DNA of 35,697 nt from Terriglobia bacterium (lineage in GTDB: Bacteria > Acidobacteriota > Terriglobia > Bryobacterales > Bryobacteraceae), in assembly GCA_020073365.1 (NCBI GenBank), contig JAIQFL010000088.1, positions 1 to 35,697 on the forward strand. Direction: 5' to 3'. The notes beneath the pieces were generated by a model, which was not told where the DNA came from, made no database searches, and saw only the letters and a program-made list of their open reading frames with translations. The position numbers and the translations under genes were made by a program. This document shows positions 7,656 through 16,594 of the stretch, in pieces; the stretch's first letter is position 1, and the number at the start of each line of letters is the position of its first letter.

Positions 7656-7934
7656 ATGCAGATTTCTTACAAAAGGGTTCCTGTCGTGCGGAAGACCCGT
7701 TGCACGGCTTGCGGCCTTTGCGAATCGGTTTGCCCGCACGCCTGCCTTGGCGTGCTCAGCGGAAGCGGCGCCCTGGTTCAGCCGGACGCCTGTACCAGCG
7801 AAGGGTACTGCGTCTCCGCTTGCCAGGAAAGCGCCATACATATGAGGTGGATGCGCCTGAATGGCAACCGCTCCATCGGACAATGGCGAGTGCGCGCTTC
7901 GACGCTACGGCACCCTCAACAGAGTTCGGCCTGA
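7656..7934 (+). CDS. Small 4Fe-4S ferredoxin-like protein
   Basis: The 92-residue product has one full 4Fe-4S motif (C16-x2-C19-x2-C22-x3-C26-P) and a second, atypical Cys set (C46-x5-C52-x3-C56). The second set lacks one cysteine of the usual spacing, though C30 is extra. Residues after about 65 are basic and look unconserved. GGGGAAGAGGG stands just before ATG 7656, which supports the start. It could carry one or two clusters and donate electrons in the cytoplasm; no partner enzyme lies beside it. It may also be the surviving N-terminal part of a larger iron-sulfur protein. Confidence 0.62.
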   Translation: MQISYKRVPVVRKTRCTACGLCESVCPHACLGVLSGSGALVQPDACTSEGYCVSACQESAIHMRWMRLNGNRSIGQWRVRASTLRHPQQSSA

Positions 7935-8154
7935 ACAACCGCAGGCCGACGCTGCGCTCGGGGCGCTGTGACGCGCTGTTCTCGCGGACCCTGTTCAGCA
8001 AATGTCCGACCTCACAGCGCGCGTGGTGCAATCGAAATTCCACGGTGTCACCGCCCACGACTCCTGGACGTTGATCGGAGCAGCCCTGTAACAGCATGGC
8101 GCTTGCGCGGGCCGGCGTCCTCCGAGAAACAGGCGCATGAAGCGATAATCAACC

Positions 8155-9072
8155 ATGCCTTTCCGAAACCCGATCCTGGCTGTCCTGGTCTTCCTCATGT
8201 CCGTCGCCGGCGTCCCTGCCCAAACCATGCCGGTGGCCACCGGACCCGTGCAGTCGCCCGCCCTTACCGCGCTCAACAACGCGTTCCGCGCGGCCTACGC
8301 CGATGCCAAGAGCCGCATCCTGAAGTCTTCCGGTCCAACTCTAATCGTCAATGGCGATAACTTCGCCCTGCTGCGCGACGGACGACGCGTCGAAGCCAAC
8401 GTCGGGGCCCCGATCTACGACCCCGTCAAGACTATCGCCCACCTCCCGCTCGCGATTTATGTGACCCTCACGCCGGGCGACGGGGCCGTCGACGACGATC
8501 GCCTCAAGACCCTCGCGGGCCTGCGCGAACTCATCCCGCCCGCCGAGGCCAGCCTCGACGCTCTGAAACTCCCCGTCGCCACACTCGCCCGCCAGAAGCG
8601 GATCGTGGCCGCCTCCCTGGCTTTCGTCGACGATGTGGCTGGCCGGCGTAAGTTCGCGCGTTCCTTGCTGCTGGCGTTCACCCGCCGCATGGCTCCGCTG
8701 GTTATGGAGAATGTCACCGAGGCCGCCCGCGCGCAGTTGGATGCCACCCACGCCCGGGTCTCGGCCTGGCGCCGCGACTTGAGCCCGGAGGAATGGAACC
8801 AGTTACAAGTGTTGATCATCGGCCCTCATATGCCGCGCGAGAACCTGGTGGTTACACAGTACTTCCTTCGCCTGCTACACGAGCCAAGAGAGGGCCGCCG
8901 CGTGGTGTACGCCGAATCCCTCTGGGAGGAACCGCAGGCGCTCGATCTCCTCGGCACCCACCTGCTCGACGGCAGTGTCGGCGAGGCATTCTTTGGCGAC
9001 TACATGCGCATGCACCGCGACCTGCTGGGCGCCGCCGCCGGCCAGTACCTCCCTCGCCTGTTGCCGAAATAG
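8155..9072 (+). CDS. Secreted protein of unknown function
   Basis: The 305-residue protein starts with a clear signal peptide (hydrophobic residues 7-20, then VPAQ) and continues as a mostly helical soluble domain. I recognise no family. Features seen are an Asn/Asp-rich early segment (IVNGDNFALLRDGRR), Pro-rich turns, and a long amphipathic helix with the motif LSPEEWNQLQVLIIGPHMPRE, which suggests a periplasmic or surface role. No ribosome-binding site is evident before ATG 8155. The codon use matches the neighbouring genes, so I think it is real. No operon partner is visible on either side. Confidence 0.75.
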   Translation: MPFRNPILAVLVFLMSVAGVPAQTMPVATGPVQSPALTALNNAFRAAYADAKSRILKSSGPTLIVNGDNFALLRDGRRVEANVGAPIYDPVKTIAHLPLAIYVTLTPGDGAVDDDRLKTLAGLRELIPPAEASLDALKLPVATLARQKRIVAASLAFVDDVAGRRKFARSLLLAFTRRMAPLVMENVTEAARAQLDATHARVSAWRRDLSPEEWNQLQVLIIGPHMPRENLVVTQYFLRLLHEPREGRRVVYAESLWEEPQALDLLGTHLLDGSVGEAFFGDYMRMHRDLLGAAAGQYLPRLLPK

Positions 9073-9355
9073 GTATGTATGTCGCCTAAATCTATATCTG
9101 AGTGCCCGTTTCGGAACTTGATCGCTACTGGCAATTCCACATCGATCCGGACCAGCGCCGCCCATACCCCGCCTGGACCGTCGCTCCAAAAGTAGCCACA
9201 CCCATAAAAAACAACTATTCGCTGAACCGACAGCCATGTTCCAGCGTCTAATACTGGAGAAGCGATATCATGCCGACCGTCCAATCCGAAACACCGCCCG
9301 CAGAGAACCACTGCCACAACGCAGTCGGGCATGTCAAGGAGATTCCACCGACCAG

Positions 9356-9658
9356 ATGTCCAACCAAGCGAAACTCGCAGAATTGCGTGCCAAGACAGAC
9401 AGGGAGTTGTTGACTCTGATTCAACCGGAATTGGATCGTGGAATGGCGCTGGCCAATGTGGCCGCCAGCAAGGGCTCTCCGCTCTACGCACAGGCCGAGA
9501 AAGTCTATGAAACCGTGATGATGTTAGTGCTCAGGATCGCCGGCCTGCGCCGCCGTGATCGTGTGCGAGCCGAACGCAAGCTCAAAGAGCTTCGACTGGC
9601 GCTGGATCAGGTGCCAGCGCTCGCCAAAGTGCTTCGCTCAATGAATTCGTTCGGGTGA
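9356..9658 (+). CDS. Small helical protein of unknown function
   Basis: The 100-residue product is almost entirely helical, with charged heptad-like stretches (KLAELRAKTDRELLTLIQ and RRRDRVRAERKLKELRLAL), and no signal or membrane segment. I chose ATG 9356 because AAGGAGA lies about 13 bases upstream and the 40 codons before it (frame open from 9236) read like non-coding sequence. I do not recognise the family. Confidence 0.5.
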   Translation: MSNQAKLAELRAKTDRELLTLIQPELDRGMALANVAASKGSPLYAQAEKVYETVMMLVLRIAGLRRRDRVRAERKLKELRLALDQVPALAKVLRSMNSFG

Positions 9659-9920
9659 AGCCGTTGATACCCTGTTAGAATCTCAACTGAGGACCCGGCA
9701 GCACTACGGTTCGTGTTCGCTCCTACAGTGGCGCTTGCCGTTGTTTCCTGCGCCGGGTTCTCTTTGACCCATTGCCATCTCCGTAAATCCTTGCAGCCCC
9801 CACTTCAGGGACAAGAACCCGCCGTCTGCCATTGCCACCGGGCGGCCTGGCTGCTGAGGCGCCCCCTGTGAAGCCTGTCGAACCTTGATCCATGGACGCG
9901 TGCTATCCTGATTCCGCGTC

Positions 9921-11174
9921 ATGAAGATCGCCAGCGTACGATCCCACCTATTGTCTTTTCCGTTCCCGCAACCTATCCGCCTGCCCTTTTATGGGGGCGA
10001 ACGCACCATCCTGAAGCGCGACGCCATGTTTATCCGGGTGGAAGCGGACAACGGCCTGGTAGGCTACGCTCCGGGACCTGGCAGCGAGCAGGCGCACCGG
10101 GCAATCGAACAGACCATCGGCCCATTCTTGCAGGACCGCACCCTGGCCGACCCGGATGCGCTCCGCATTCAGTTTTTCGAAGGCCCCGGAGCCGACACCG
10201 AGCTCGCCAAAACCTACTGCTGTGTGGAAATCGCGCTCTACGACCTCGCGGGAAAGGCCCACGGCGTCCCTGTTTCGGAACTGCTCGGCGGTCGGGTGCG
10301 CGATGGCATCCGCCTCTATGGCAGCGCCGGAATGTACATGCCACCCGAAGCCTACGCCGCCGAAGCCGCCGCGGTTGCCGAACTGGGCTTCCGGGCCTAC
10401 AAAATGCGGCCGGCGCTCGGTCCGGAACAGGACTTGGAAGCCGTGCGCTTGATGCGCAAGGCCGTGGGGCCGGATTTCGACCTCATGGTGGACGCCCACA
10501 CCTGGTGGCGTATGGGAGACCGCAGCTACAGCCCGGTAACAGTGGAACAATTGGCGCGCTCCATCGCCGAATACAACATCGCGTGGCTGGAAGAGCCCAT
10601 GCCGCCCGACGACCATGCCGGTTACCTGCGGCTCAAGGAGAAGGACATTGTCCCGCTGGCTAGCGGGGAGCACGAGCCCAGCGAGGAACGCTACCTCGAT
10701 TTGATCCTCACCGAAGCCGTGGATTACGTCCAGATGGACGTCTGCTGCCAGGGCGGCTATTCCCTGGGCCGGCGGTTATTCGCCGAGATCGCGCGGCATG
10801 GCTTGGGCTTCGCGTTCCACAGTTGGGGCACCGCGTTGGAGGTGATCGCCGCCGCGCACCTCGGCATCTGCTGGCCGGATTACGTCTGCGAATGGCTGGA
10901 ATACCCCTGCTATTCCAGCCCCAGCCGCGCCGGCATGTATCCCTTCCCGTTGGCCGCCGAGATCCTGAAGGAGCCGCTCGAACTGAACCATGGCGACCTG
11001 TTGGTCCCACGGACCCCCGGGCTGGGCGTGACGGTCGACGAGTCCGTGGTGGACCGCTACCCGTGGATTCCCGGCCCCTGGTCGTATTTCCGCACCGACT
11101 CGCCCGCCGAAACGCGCGCCGTGATGTCCGATCACAGCGTCAAGTGGGAACCCTCGGGCGCCGGCCCCGTGTAA
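9921..11174 (+). CDS. Enolase-superfamily (mandelate racemase/muconate lactonizing) enzyme
   Basis: The 417-residue protein has the capping domain at the N-terminus (residues 1 to about 125) and a TIM barrel with the expected acid/base and metal residues. These are a KxR pair in YKMRP, metal ligands in VDAHTWW (Asp), WLEEPMP (Glu) and ASGEHE (Glu), and a catalytic-type His in FHSWG. Family members abstract the alpha proton of a carboxylate, usually to dehydrate a sugar acid, with Mg2+. The substrate here is unknown. No signal peptide is present, so it is cytoplasmic, unlike the second family member at 33427. The 3' end overlaps by about 40 bases a citrate-synthase relic on the other strand. 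Confidence 0.88.
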   Translation: MKIASVRSHLLSFPFPQPIRLPFYGGERTILKRDAMFIRVEADNGLVGYAPGPGSEQAHRAIEQTIGPFLQDRTLADPDALRIQFFEGPGADTELAKTYCCVEIALYDLAGKAHGVPVSELLGGRVRDGIRLYGSAGMYMPPEAYAAEAAAVAELGFRAYKMRPALGPEQDLEAVRLMRKAVGPDFDLMVDAHTWWRMGDRSYSPVTVEQLARSIAEYNIAWLEEPMPPDDHAGYLRLKEKDIVPLASGEHEPSEERYLDLILTEAVDYVQMDVCCQGGYSLGRRLFAEIARHGLGFAFHSWGTALEVIAAAHLGICWPDYVCEWLEYPCYSSPSRAGMYPFPLAAEILKEPLELNHGDLLVPRTPGLGVTVDESVVDRYPWIPGPWSYFRTDSPAETRAVMSDHSVKWEPSGAGPV

Positions 11175-11330
11175 CGGGCGCGTGGACGGATTGACTCGCC
11201 CGTGGCATATTGCTCGATCGCGTGCGCAATCCAGCCCACCGTTCGGCCCAAAGCGAATAGGACTAAAGGAGCGTGGCCGGGCAAGCCGTAGGTCCGTGCC
11301 AGCGAGATCTCCCGCACGCGTCCCATTACC
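11132..11330 (-). pseudogene. C-terminal fragment of a citrate-synthase-family gene
   Basis: The minus strand encodes the last 60 or so residues of a citrate synthase-like protein: LVLFALGRTVGWIAHAIEQ followed by SIRPRARYTGPAP. This matches the conserved C-terminal helix and the RPxxxYxGP ending. Homology stops near 11310-11330, at the point where a second citrate-synthase fragment begins on the other strand. The stop codon falls inside the end of the plus-strand enolase-superfamily gene. Everything 5' (the large domain and active-site His residues) is missing, so it cannot be active. Confidence 0.75.
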
Positions 11331-12007
11331 TCCACCAATTGTCCGGCGCCGAACCAACGCCGGAGCGCGCCCGCGCCCTGCAAACCTACCTCAACACGGT
11401 CTGCGATCACGGCCTCAACGCCTCCACCTTTGCGGCCAGAGTCATCGTCTCGACGCGATCCGATGTCATCTCCGCGATCACCGGCGCGGTGGGTGCGCTC
11501 AAGGGCCCGTTACATGGCGGTGCGCCTGGCCCCGCGCTCGACATGGTCTTCGAAGTCGGGTCCCCCGAGCGCGCCGAAGGCGTCATCCGCGCCAAGCTCG
11601 ATCGCGGCGAGCGCCTCATGGGATTCGGACATCGCGTCTACCGGGTGCGCGATCCGCGCGCCGATGTGCCGGCCCAGGCCGCTGAGCTTTTCTATTCCAA
11701 TGGCGGCGACCGGCGCCTCTATGACCTTGCGCGCAGCGTTGAAAATACCGCGCTTCGCCTGCTCCGCGAACGTAAGCCGGATCGGCGTCTTGACACCAAT
11801 GTCGAATTCTACACTGCATTGTTGTTGCATGGTCTGGGATTGCCGGCCGCGTTGTTTACTCCGACCTTCGCCGTCGGACGGGTCCTCGGCTGGGCCGCGC
11901 ATTGCCTGGAGCAGCTTCGTGAAGGAAGGCTGATCAGGCCGCAATCCGCCTACATCGGCCCCATGGATCTTCACTATGATCGCGCCCCCATCCGCGCTGC
12001 GTCCTGA
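11329..12007 (+). pseudogene. 5'-truncated citrate synthase
   Basis: The plus strand encodes the second half of a citrate/methylcitrate synthase. It begins at YLHQLSGAEPTPERARAL and includes GALKGPLHGGA (active-site His), MGFGHRVYRVRDPRA (second His), NVEFYTALLL (Glu where classical enzymes have the catalytic Asp) and FAVGRVLGWAAHCLEQ with RPQSAYIGP at the end. About 130-150 N-terminal residues are missing, and the frame upstream of 11329 belongs to the oppositely oriented relic. The possible starts at 11273 or later do not restore the lost domain. The coding half is intact without stops, so decay is recent or a partial product is still made. Confidence 0.75.
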
Positions 12008-12072
12008 GAATTGACAGGGTTCGTTGCCCAAAGCGCGAATCGCCGAGTCATCTGGTCGCGTGCCGCCGGGGA

Positions 12073-12522
12073 TCACTGCTCTCCAAGCGCTTCCAGGTCC
12101 GCGCGATCTTTGAGGCGCCCCGTAGCTCGTTTGTTCTTGAGGAAGGCCTCTCGTCCAATGAACTGGACCGGAATCCCGTCCAAGTCGCCGGGCTCGCGCC
12201 CTTCCCATGCCTCATCGAACAACACACCCGTGAGGCCAGTGAGCAAATCGATCCGGTTGGGAGGATGCCCGAGCTGGATTACCTGGTAAGGCTCACGGAA
12301 ATCATCAGCGCCAAGCCCAAGAGATCCGAACCCGAACTTTCGAATTGCGCCTTCGAGCCGATCGGCGTTCTCCGCCGATGGCCGGATCAGAATATCCACG
12401 TCGCCGGTGTATCGGGGTGAGCCATGATACGCCAGCGCGTATGCGCCGACGATGACGTATTCAACCGCGTGGGAGTTTAAGGATTCGATAAACTCGCGCA
12501 AGTCCTTGCTGAGTCGCATCAT
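12073..12522 (-). CDS. Nucleotidyltransferase-fold protein (MNT/AbiEii-like)
   Basis: The 149-residue protein has the Pol-beta-type nucleotidyltransferase core: YVIVGAYALAYHG, a variant of the usual GG/GS loop, then RYTGDVDILI with the DxD metal ligands. A second part includes PNRIDLLTGLTGV. Such small proteins occur as antitoxins of HEPN/MNT pairs, as AbiEii-like toxins, or as orphan transferases. The start (ATG 12522 or 12519) overlaps the 3' end of the upstream small gene by about 60 bases, so the two are a unit. No HEPN motif (Rx4-6H) is seen in the partner. Confidence 0.75.
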   Translation of the reverse strand: MMRLSKDLREFIESLNSHAVEYVIVGAYALAYHGSPRYTGDVDILIRPSAENADRLEGAIRKFGFGSLGLGADDFREPYQVIQLGHPPNRIDLLTGLTGVLFDEAWEGREPGDLDGIPVQFIGREAFLKNKRATGRLKDRADLEALGEQ

Positions 12523-12655
12523 CGTTCCCTTGGGCGCGCTCGATGAGTTCGAGCAGGATCTCGATCCGCTGGGCCGGAGTGAGGCTGCGGTAGTACTGGA
12601 GCGTGGCCCGATCTGCCGATTGGAAGTCCGGGAACTTCTGCAGCGTGCGCTCCAT
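12461..12655 (-). CDS. Small conserved partner of the nucleotidyltransferase
   Basis: This gene encodes a 64-residue helical protein (MERTLQKFPDFQSADRATL...), with a compact charged core (LTPAQRIEILLELIERAQG) and a basic end (LARVYRILKLPRG). I believe short proteins of this kind are often found directly 5' of MNT-like genes. I prefer ATG 12655, where the conserved-looking part starts; ATG 12697 with AAAGG right before it would add 14 residues. The long overlap with the downstream gene implies translational coupling. The role is unknown; an antitoxin-like or regulatory partner is a guess. Confidence 0.6.
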   Translation of the reverse strand: MERTLQKFPDFQSADRATLQYYRSLTPAQRIEILLELIERAQGNDDATQQGLARVYRILKLPRG

Positions 12656-12763
12656 AACTTTCAGTGTAACCAAACTCTGCCCCCTGGCATTTACCATCCT
12701 TTACAAAACCGGTAAAACCGAACGGGCCGCCGTTACGTTCAACTCAGTAGGAGGAGTTAGAAA

Positions 12764-13330
12764 ATGAACTCAACGTTCCTGGGTCGGTTTCTGATGGCGG
12801 CCGTGCTGCTGGGTGCGGGAGTCGCCGGTGCTTCCACCAAGGGCAGCGACAACCTGCCGCAAGGCGATGACGCTATCTCCAAGAGCGTGCGGCACGAAGT
12901 CTTAATGTATCCCTATTACAGCATCTGGGACGATGTGAGCTTCCGCGTGGCTAACGGCCAGGTGGAGTTGATTGGGGCGGTGAACCAGCCTTTCAAGAAA
13001 GCCGATATCGAGCGCCTGGTGCGAAGAGTCCCGGGCGTGACGAGCATCGCCAATGAGCTCAAGGTGCTGCCGGTGTCGTTCCAGGATGACCGGTTGCGCC
13101 TCCAGATTGCACGTGCGATCTACCGCGATCCGGTCTTCACACGCTACGCGATCCAGCCGGTTCCGCCCATTCACATCATTGTGGACAACGGCCACGTAAC
13201 GCTGACGGGCACCGTCAACAACGATATGGAAAAGCAGATCGCCGGTATGCGCGCATCGGGCGCCGGATTGAGCTTCGGTCCCATCACCAATAATCTGCAG
13301 GTGGAACATCCTGCTGTCAAGAAAAGTTAA
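12764..13330 (+). CDS. Secreted protein with two BON domains
   Basis: A signal peptide (residues 1 to about 23, ending VAGA) precedes two BON domains. The first is about residues 38-102 (VSFRVANGQVELIGAVNQPFKKADIERLVRRVPGVTS) and the second about 110-180 (IHIIVDNGHVTLTGTVNNDMEKQIA). BON domains occur in periplasmic or lipid-binding, envelope-stabilising proteins such as OsmY. GTAGGAGGAGTTAG gives a very strong ribosome-binding site before ATG 12764, suggesting high expression, and a strong terminator follows. The gene is monocistronic. It is divergent from the nucleotidyltransferase pair. Confidence 0.88.
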   Translation: MNSTFLGRFLMAAVLLGAGVAGASTKGSDNLPQGDDAISKSVRHEVLMYPYYSIWDDVSFRVANGQVELIGAVNQPFKKADIERLVRRVPGVTSIANELKVLPVSFQDDRLRLQIARAIYRDPVFTRYAIQPVPPIHIIVDNGHVTLTGTVNNDMEKQIAGMRASGAGLSFGPITNNLQVEHPAVKKS

Positions 13331-13351
13331 CTCGTCAGCACCCTACCAACT

Positions 13352-13397
13352 CGGCGGCCGGGGACGGCACTGGATGTCACCGGCCGCCGTATTTTTT
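13352..13397 (+). terminator. Intrinsic terminator of the BON-domain gene
   Basis: CGGCGGCCGG (13352-13361) pairs perfectly with CCGGCCGCCG (13380-13389). The loop is 18 bases and TATTTTTT follows. It lies 21 bases after the BON-gene stop. Confidence 0.9.
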
Positions 13398-13429
13398 CGC
13401 AATAAAACTCACTGCTACAATCGTGGATC

Positions 13430-15616
13430 GTGCCGCTGGCAATTCTGTTCGGTGTGATCTTCACCATGGCCGTATCCACGGCGTTGGGCACGCTGCTGCT
13501 GGGCGACTCGTGTGAAGACTGGGGCATCCGGTTCGTCACGGGCGGGGCGCTCCTCAGCTTGTCCGTCTTCTGCTTCTGCTCCGCTGGATCGGTTTATCCG
13601 GCCGTCTTCGCCGCGTTCGGCGCCATTGCGTTGTTGGCGGCGGGGCGGCGGATCCTGCAGCCGCGGGACGGCGGAGGAGCCTCGGCGCCAGGTAAAGCGC
13701 CGTCCCGCTATCGCTGTATTTTCCTTGCGATCTTCAGCTTGTATTTCCTCCTCTATCTTTCTAACTCCATGGCGCCGGAGTTCAGCTTCGACGGCTCCCG
13801 CTACCACCTGGGCCTCGTGGGCCGCTATCTCCGCGAGCATGGTTTCCACCGCATCACCGGCAACCTGTACGCCAGCCTGTCCCAAGGCGTCGAGATGCTG
13901 TTCCTGTTCGGTTTCGCTTTCGGCAAGCACTCGGCCGCGGCCATGGTGCACTTCGCCTTGGTGCTGGCTCTGGCATGGCTGATGTTCAGTTACGGGCGGC
14001 GCGCCGGGTTTCCGCTGGCGGGAGCTTGCGGGGCGCTGCTGGTGTTTGCCTGCCCGATGGTGGGGGTCGACGGAACCAGCGCTTATAACGACGTCGCGGT
14101 GGCCGCCATTGCTTTCGCGCTGTTCTACCTGTTGCAGCTTTGGGAAGAGGCGCGCGTTCCCCGGTTGTTGATTGCCATCGGGCTGGTGGCGGGTTTCGGC
14201 TACGCGGCCAAGTACACGGCGTGGGTGGCGATGCCGTATGCCTTGGGGTTCGTCGCGTGGAAGAGCCGCCGCTTCCGCGACGTTTTAGTGGTGGGACTCG
14301 GCGCCGCCATCATGGTGGCGCCGTGGATGGTGAAGAACTGGATCTGGGTGCATAACCCGCTGGCTCCGTTCTATAACGGCATCTTTCCGAATCCGTACGT
14401 CTCGGTGGCGTTCGAAAGGGAATACCGGCAGTACCTGACTTTGTACGATCTGAAGAGCCGCTGGGAGATTCCCCTGCAGGTTACGCTCGGCGGCTCGCTT
14501 GCGGGATTCCTCGGCCCGGTTTTTCTGCTATCGCCGATCGCCCTGTTGGCGCTTCGGCGCCGCGAGGGACGGCAGTTACTGCTGGCCGCCGCGGTCTTCG
14601 GCGCGAGTTACTTCACCAACATCGGCACGCGATTTCTGATTCCGCCGCTGCCGTTCGTGGCGCTGGCGATGGCGCTGGTGTTATGTAGTGTGCCCGGCAG
14701 TGTGCCCCAGCTTGCGGTGGCGGTGGTGTTGATCCACTCGGCGCTTTCGTGGCCCTCGGTGATCCGCCGATACGGCGCGCCGAATGCCTGGCACCTGGTG
14801 AAAATTCCCTGGCGGGAGGCGCTACGCATCAAGCCGGAAGACGGTTTTCTGCAATCCAACCTTCCGTGGTACGGTGTGACTCGCATGGTGGAGAATGCGA
14901 CCGCGCCGGGGTCCACCGTCTTCACCTTCACGCCGATACCCGAGGCCTACACCTCGCGCGAGATCCTGGTGTCCTTCCAGGCGACGGAAAACCTCATCAG
15001 CCAACGAACCCTGTTCACGGGCTTCGTCCCGGAATACGCGCCTACGTGGAGGTTGCGGTTTTCCTTCCCGCGCCAGGCCTTGCAAGCGGTGCGGGTCGTC
15101 CAGACCAACACTGCGAATGATGTTTGGAACATGCACGAATTGCGTATCTTCGATGGCGACCGCGAATTGCCGCGCGATGCCCGCTGGAGCCTGACTGCGC
15201 ACCCCGACCCCTGGAACCTCTCCCATCTGGCGGATGGCAAGCTCATCACGTTCTGGGTGTGCGGCGACACCCTGCACCCCGGCCAATTCGTCCAGATCGA
15301 CTTCGGGCGGACCGAGCAGGCCGATTCCCTGCGGATCGAAACCTCTCCCAACCAGTGGGGCATCCGCTTGCACCTGGAGGGCCAGGATATGTCCGGAAGC
15401 TGGCGGCTCCTGGCGTCCCAACCCGAAATCACCAATGCGCCCGCGCCGCCCGACCTTCGCCGCACGGCCGCCGAAGAACTGAAGCGGCGCGGAATCGACT
15501 ACCTCCTGATGTTCGATGGCGAATTCGGCGCCGACGATCTTCAGAGAAATGCGGCTCTGTGGGGTGTTCGCCAGGTGGCCGAATACCAGGGAGCGAGGCT
15601 TTACCAATTGCCATGA
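13430..15616 (+). CDS. Polytopic membrane glycosyltransferase-like protein with C-terminal discoidin-like domain
   Basis: The 728-residue protein has about ten membrane helices between residues 1 and 450. A short loop after the third helix reads FSFDGSRYHLGLVGRYL; the acidic residue there recalls the catalytic Asp of lipid-linked-sugar (GT-C/ArnT-type) transferases. From about residue 540 a soluble domain resembles an F5/8 type C (galactose-binding) domain (LRFSFPRQALQAVRVVQT, DVWNMHELRIFDG, FVQIDFGR). The start is GTG 13430; no good ribosome-binding site is seen, and other GTG codons nearby are out of frame. The next gene's ATG overlaps this stop (ATGA), so both form an operon. A role in surface glycan synthesis is inferred. 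Confidence 0.75.
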   Translation: MPLAILFGVIFTMAVSTALGTLLLGDSCEDWGIRFVTGGALLSLSVFCFCSAGSVYPAVFAAFGAIALLAAGRRILQPRDGGGASAPGKAPSRYRCIFLAIFSLYFLLYLSNSMAPEFSFDGSRYHLGLVGRYLREHGFHRITGNLYASLSQGVEMLFLFGFAFGKHSAAAMVHFALVLALAWLMFSYGRRAGFPLAGACGALLVFACPMVGVDGTSAYNDVAVAAIAFALFYLLQLWEEARVPRLLIAIGLVAGFGYAAKYTAWVAMPYALGFVAWKSRRFRDVLVVGLGAAIMVAPWMVKNWIWVHNPLAPFYNGIFPNPYVSVAFEREYRQYLTLYDLKSRWEIPLQVTLGGSLAGFLGPVFLLSPIALLALRRREGRQLLLAAAVFGASYFTNIGTRFLIPPLPFVALAMALVLCSVPGSVPQLAVAVVLIHSALSWPSVIRRYGAPNAWHLVKIPWREALRIKPEDGFLQSNLPWYGVTRMVENATAPGSTVFTFTPIPEAYTSREILVSFQATENLISQRTLFTGFVPEYAPTWRLRFSFPRQALQAVRVVQTNTANDVWNMHELRIFDGDRELPRDARWSLTAHPDPWNLSHLADGKLITFWVCGDTLHPGQFVQIDFGRTEQADSLRIETSPNQWGIRLHLEGQDMSGSWRLLASQPEITNAPAPPDLRRTAAEELKRRGIDYLLMFDGEFGADDLQRNAALWGVRQVAEYQGARLYQLP

Positions 15617-16554
15617 AACTGTTTCTGGGAGTCGACGGCGGACAGTCCGGCACCACGGCGCTGATCGGTGACGAAACGGGTTGTGTCCTGGGGGCTGGCG
15701 AGGCGGGCCCTTGCAACCATGCCGGCGCCGCTGAGGGCCGCGCCAAGCTCGAGCGCGCCGTGAGCGAAAGCCTGGCGGCGGCCGTCGAGCGGGCGGGGCT
15801 GGACGCGGCAACCCTTCAGTTCGAAGTGGCCTGCTTTGGGATGAGCGGCGGTCCGGACGACAAGCGGGAGATTCTTGCGCGCATTCTGCGGGCGGGACGC
15901 CTGATCGTGACGCACGATGCGGCCACCGCTCTGGCCGGCGCAACGGCGGCGGGGCTGGGGATCGTCACCATCGCCGGCACTGGCTCCATCGCGTTCGGAC
16001 GCGGTCCGGAGGGACGCACCGCGCGCGCCGGTGGGTGGGGTTACGTTTTCGGCGACGAAGGCGGCGCCTTCGATATCGCACGCCAGGCACTGCGGGCGGC
16101 GCTGCGGATGGAAGAAGGCTGGGGTCCGCCGACCAGTATGCGCGACTCCCTGCTCCACGCCACGGACTCCGGGAACGCCAACCAGGTACTGCACCGGTTC
16201 TACACTCCGGAGTGGCCGCGGTCGCGCGTGGCGACGCTGGCCCCGCTGGTGGACCGGGCCGCCGCGGATGGCGACTCAGTGGCCATTCACATCTTGAATG
16301 GCGCTGCCCAGGACCTCGCCATGCTGGCGGCCTCCGTGCGATCGCAGTTGTGGGCGCCCGGAGAACTGGTGGAGGTGGCGTACATCGGCGGCGTCTTTCA
16401 AAGCCGAATGTTGCGGGAGCGATTCCGCACGCTCGTGGAACTGGAGGAAGGCAGCCGCTGCGGCCCGCCGAAGTGTGGACCGGCCGAGGGAGCCCTGCTG
16501 GAAGCCTATCGCGCGGAGGGCCTCAACCCCGATCTGACTTATCGCAACAGGTAG
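15613..16554 (+). CDS. BadF/BadG/BcrA/BcrD-type ATPase, probable N-acetylglucosamine kinase
   Basis: The 313-residue protein shows the ASKHA fold motifs in order: FLGVDGGQSGTTALI (phosphate 1), HDAATALAGA, IAGTGSIAFGR (phosphate 2) and GGWGYVFGDEGGAFDIA. That last pattern is typical of NAGK-like members of the BadF family, which phosphorylate amino sugars with ATP. Overlap of ATG with the TGA of the membrane glycosyltransferase gene suggests coupled translation and a sugar-related role. Its last codons and the following bases (16527-16572) are repeated at 21627-21672. All four differences fall at third codon positions of this gene, so the second copy is a diverged tail of a related gene. Confidence 0.85.
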   Translation: MKLFLGVDGGQSGTTALIGDETGCVLGAGEAGPCNHAGAAEGRAKLERAVSESLAAAVERAGLDAATLQFEVACFGMSGGPDDKREILARILRAGRLIVTHDAATALAGATAAGLGIVTIAGTGSIAFGRGPEGRTARAGGWGYVFGDEGGAFDIARQALRAALRMEEGWGPPTSMRDSLLHATDSGNANQVLHRFYTPEWPRSRVATLAPLVDRAAADGDSVAIHILNGAAQDLAMLAASVRSQLWAPGELVEVAYIGGVFQSRMLRERFRTLVELEEGSRCGPPKCGPAEGALLEAYRAEGLNPDLTYRNR

Positions 16555-16572
16555 CCGTAGAATCCGGCCCAC
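16527..16572 (+). repeat. 46-bp direct repeat, left copy (kinase tail)
   Basis: The copy spans the last eight codons of the kinase gene and 18 bases beyond. It matches 21627-21672 at 42 of 46 bases. On the minus strand it also reads as WAGFYGYLLR followed by TAA, the end of a YdcF-like protein. Confidence 0.9.
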
Positions 16573-16594
16573 CCGATGCCGCTCTGCTAATGTG

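Noticed and set aside
13430..15616. Assignment as a specific ArnT or O-antigen ligase
   Set aside because: Only general polytopic transferase character is visible; no diagnostic motif supports a named enzyme.
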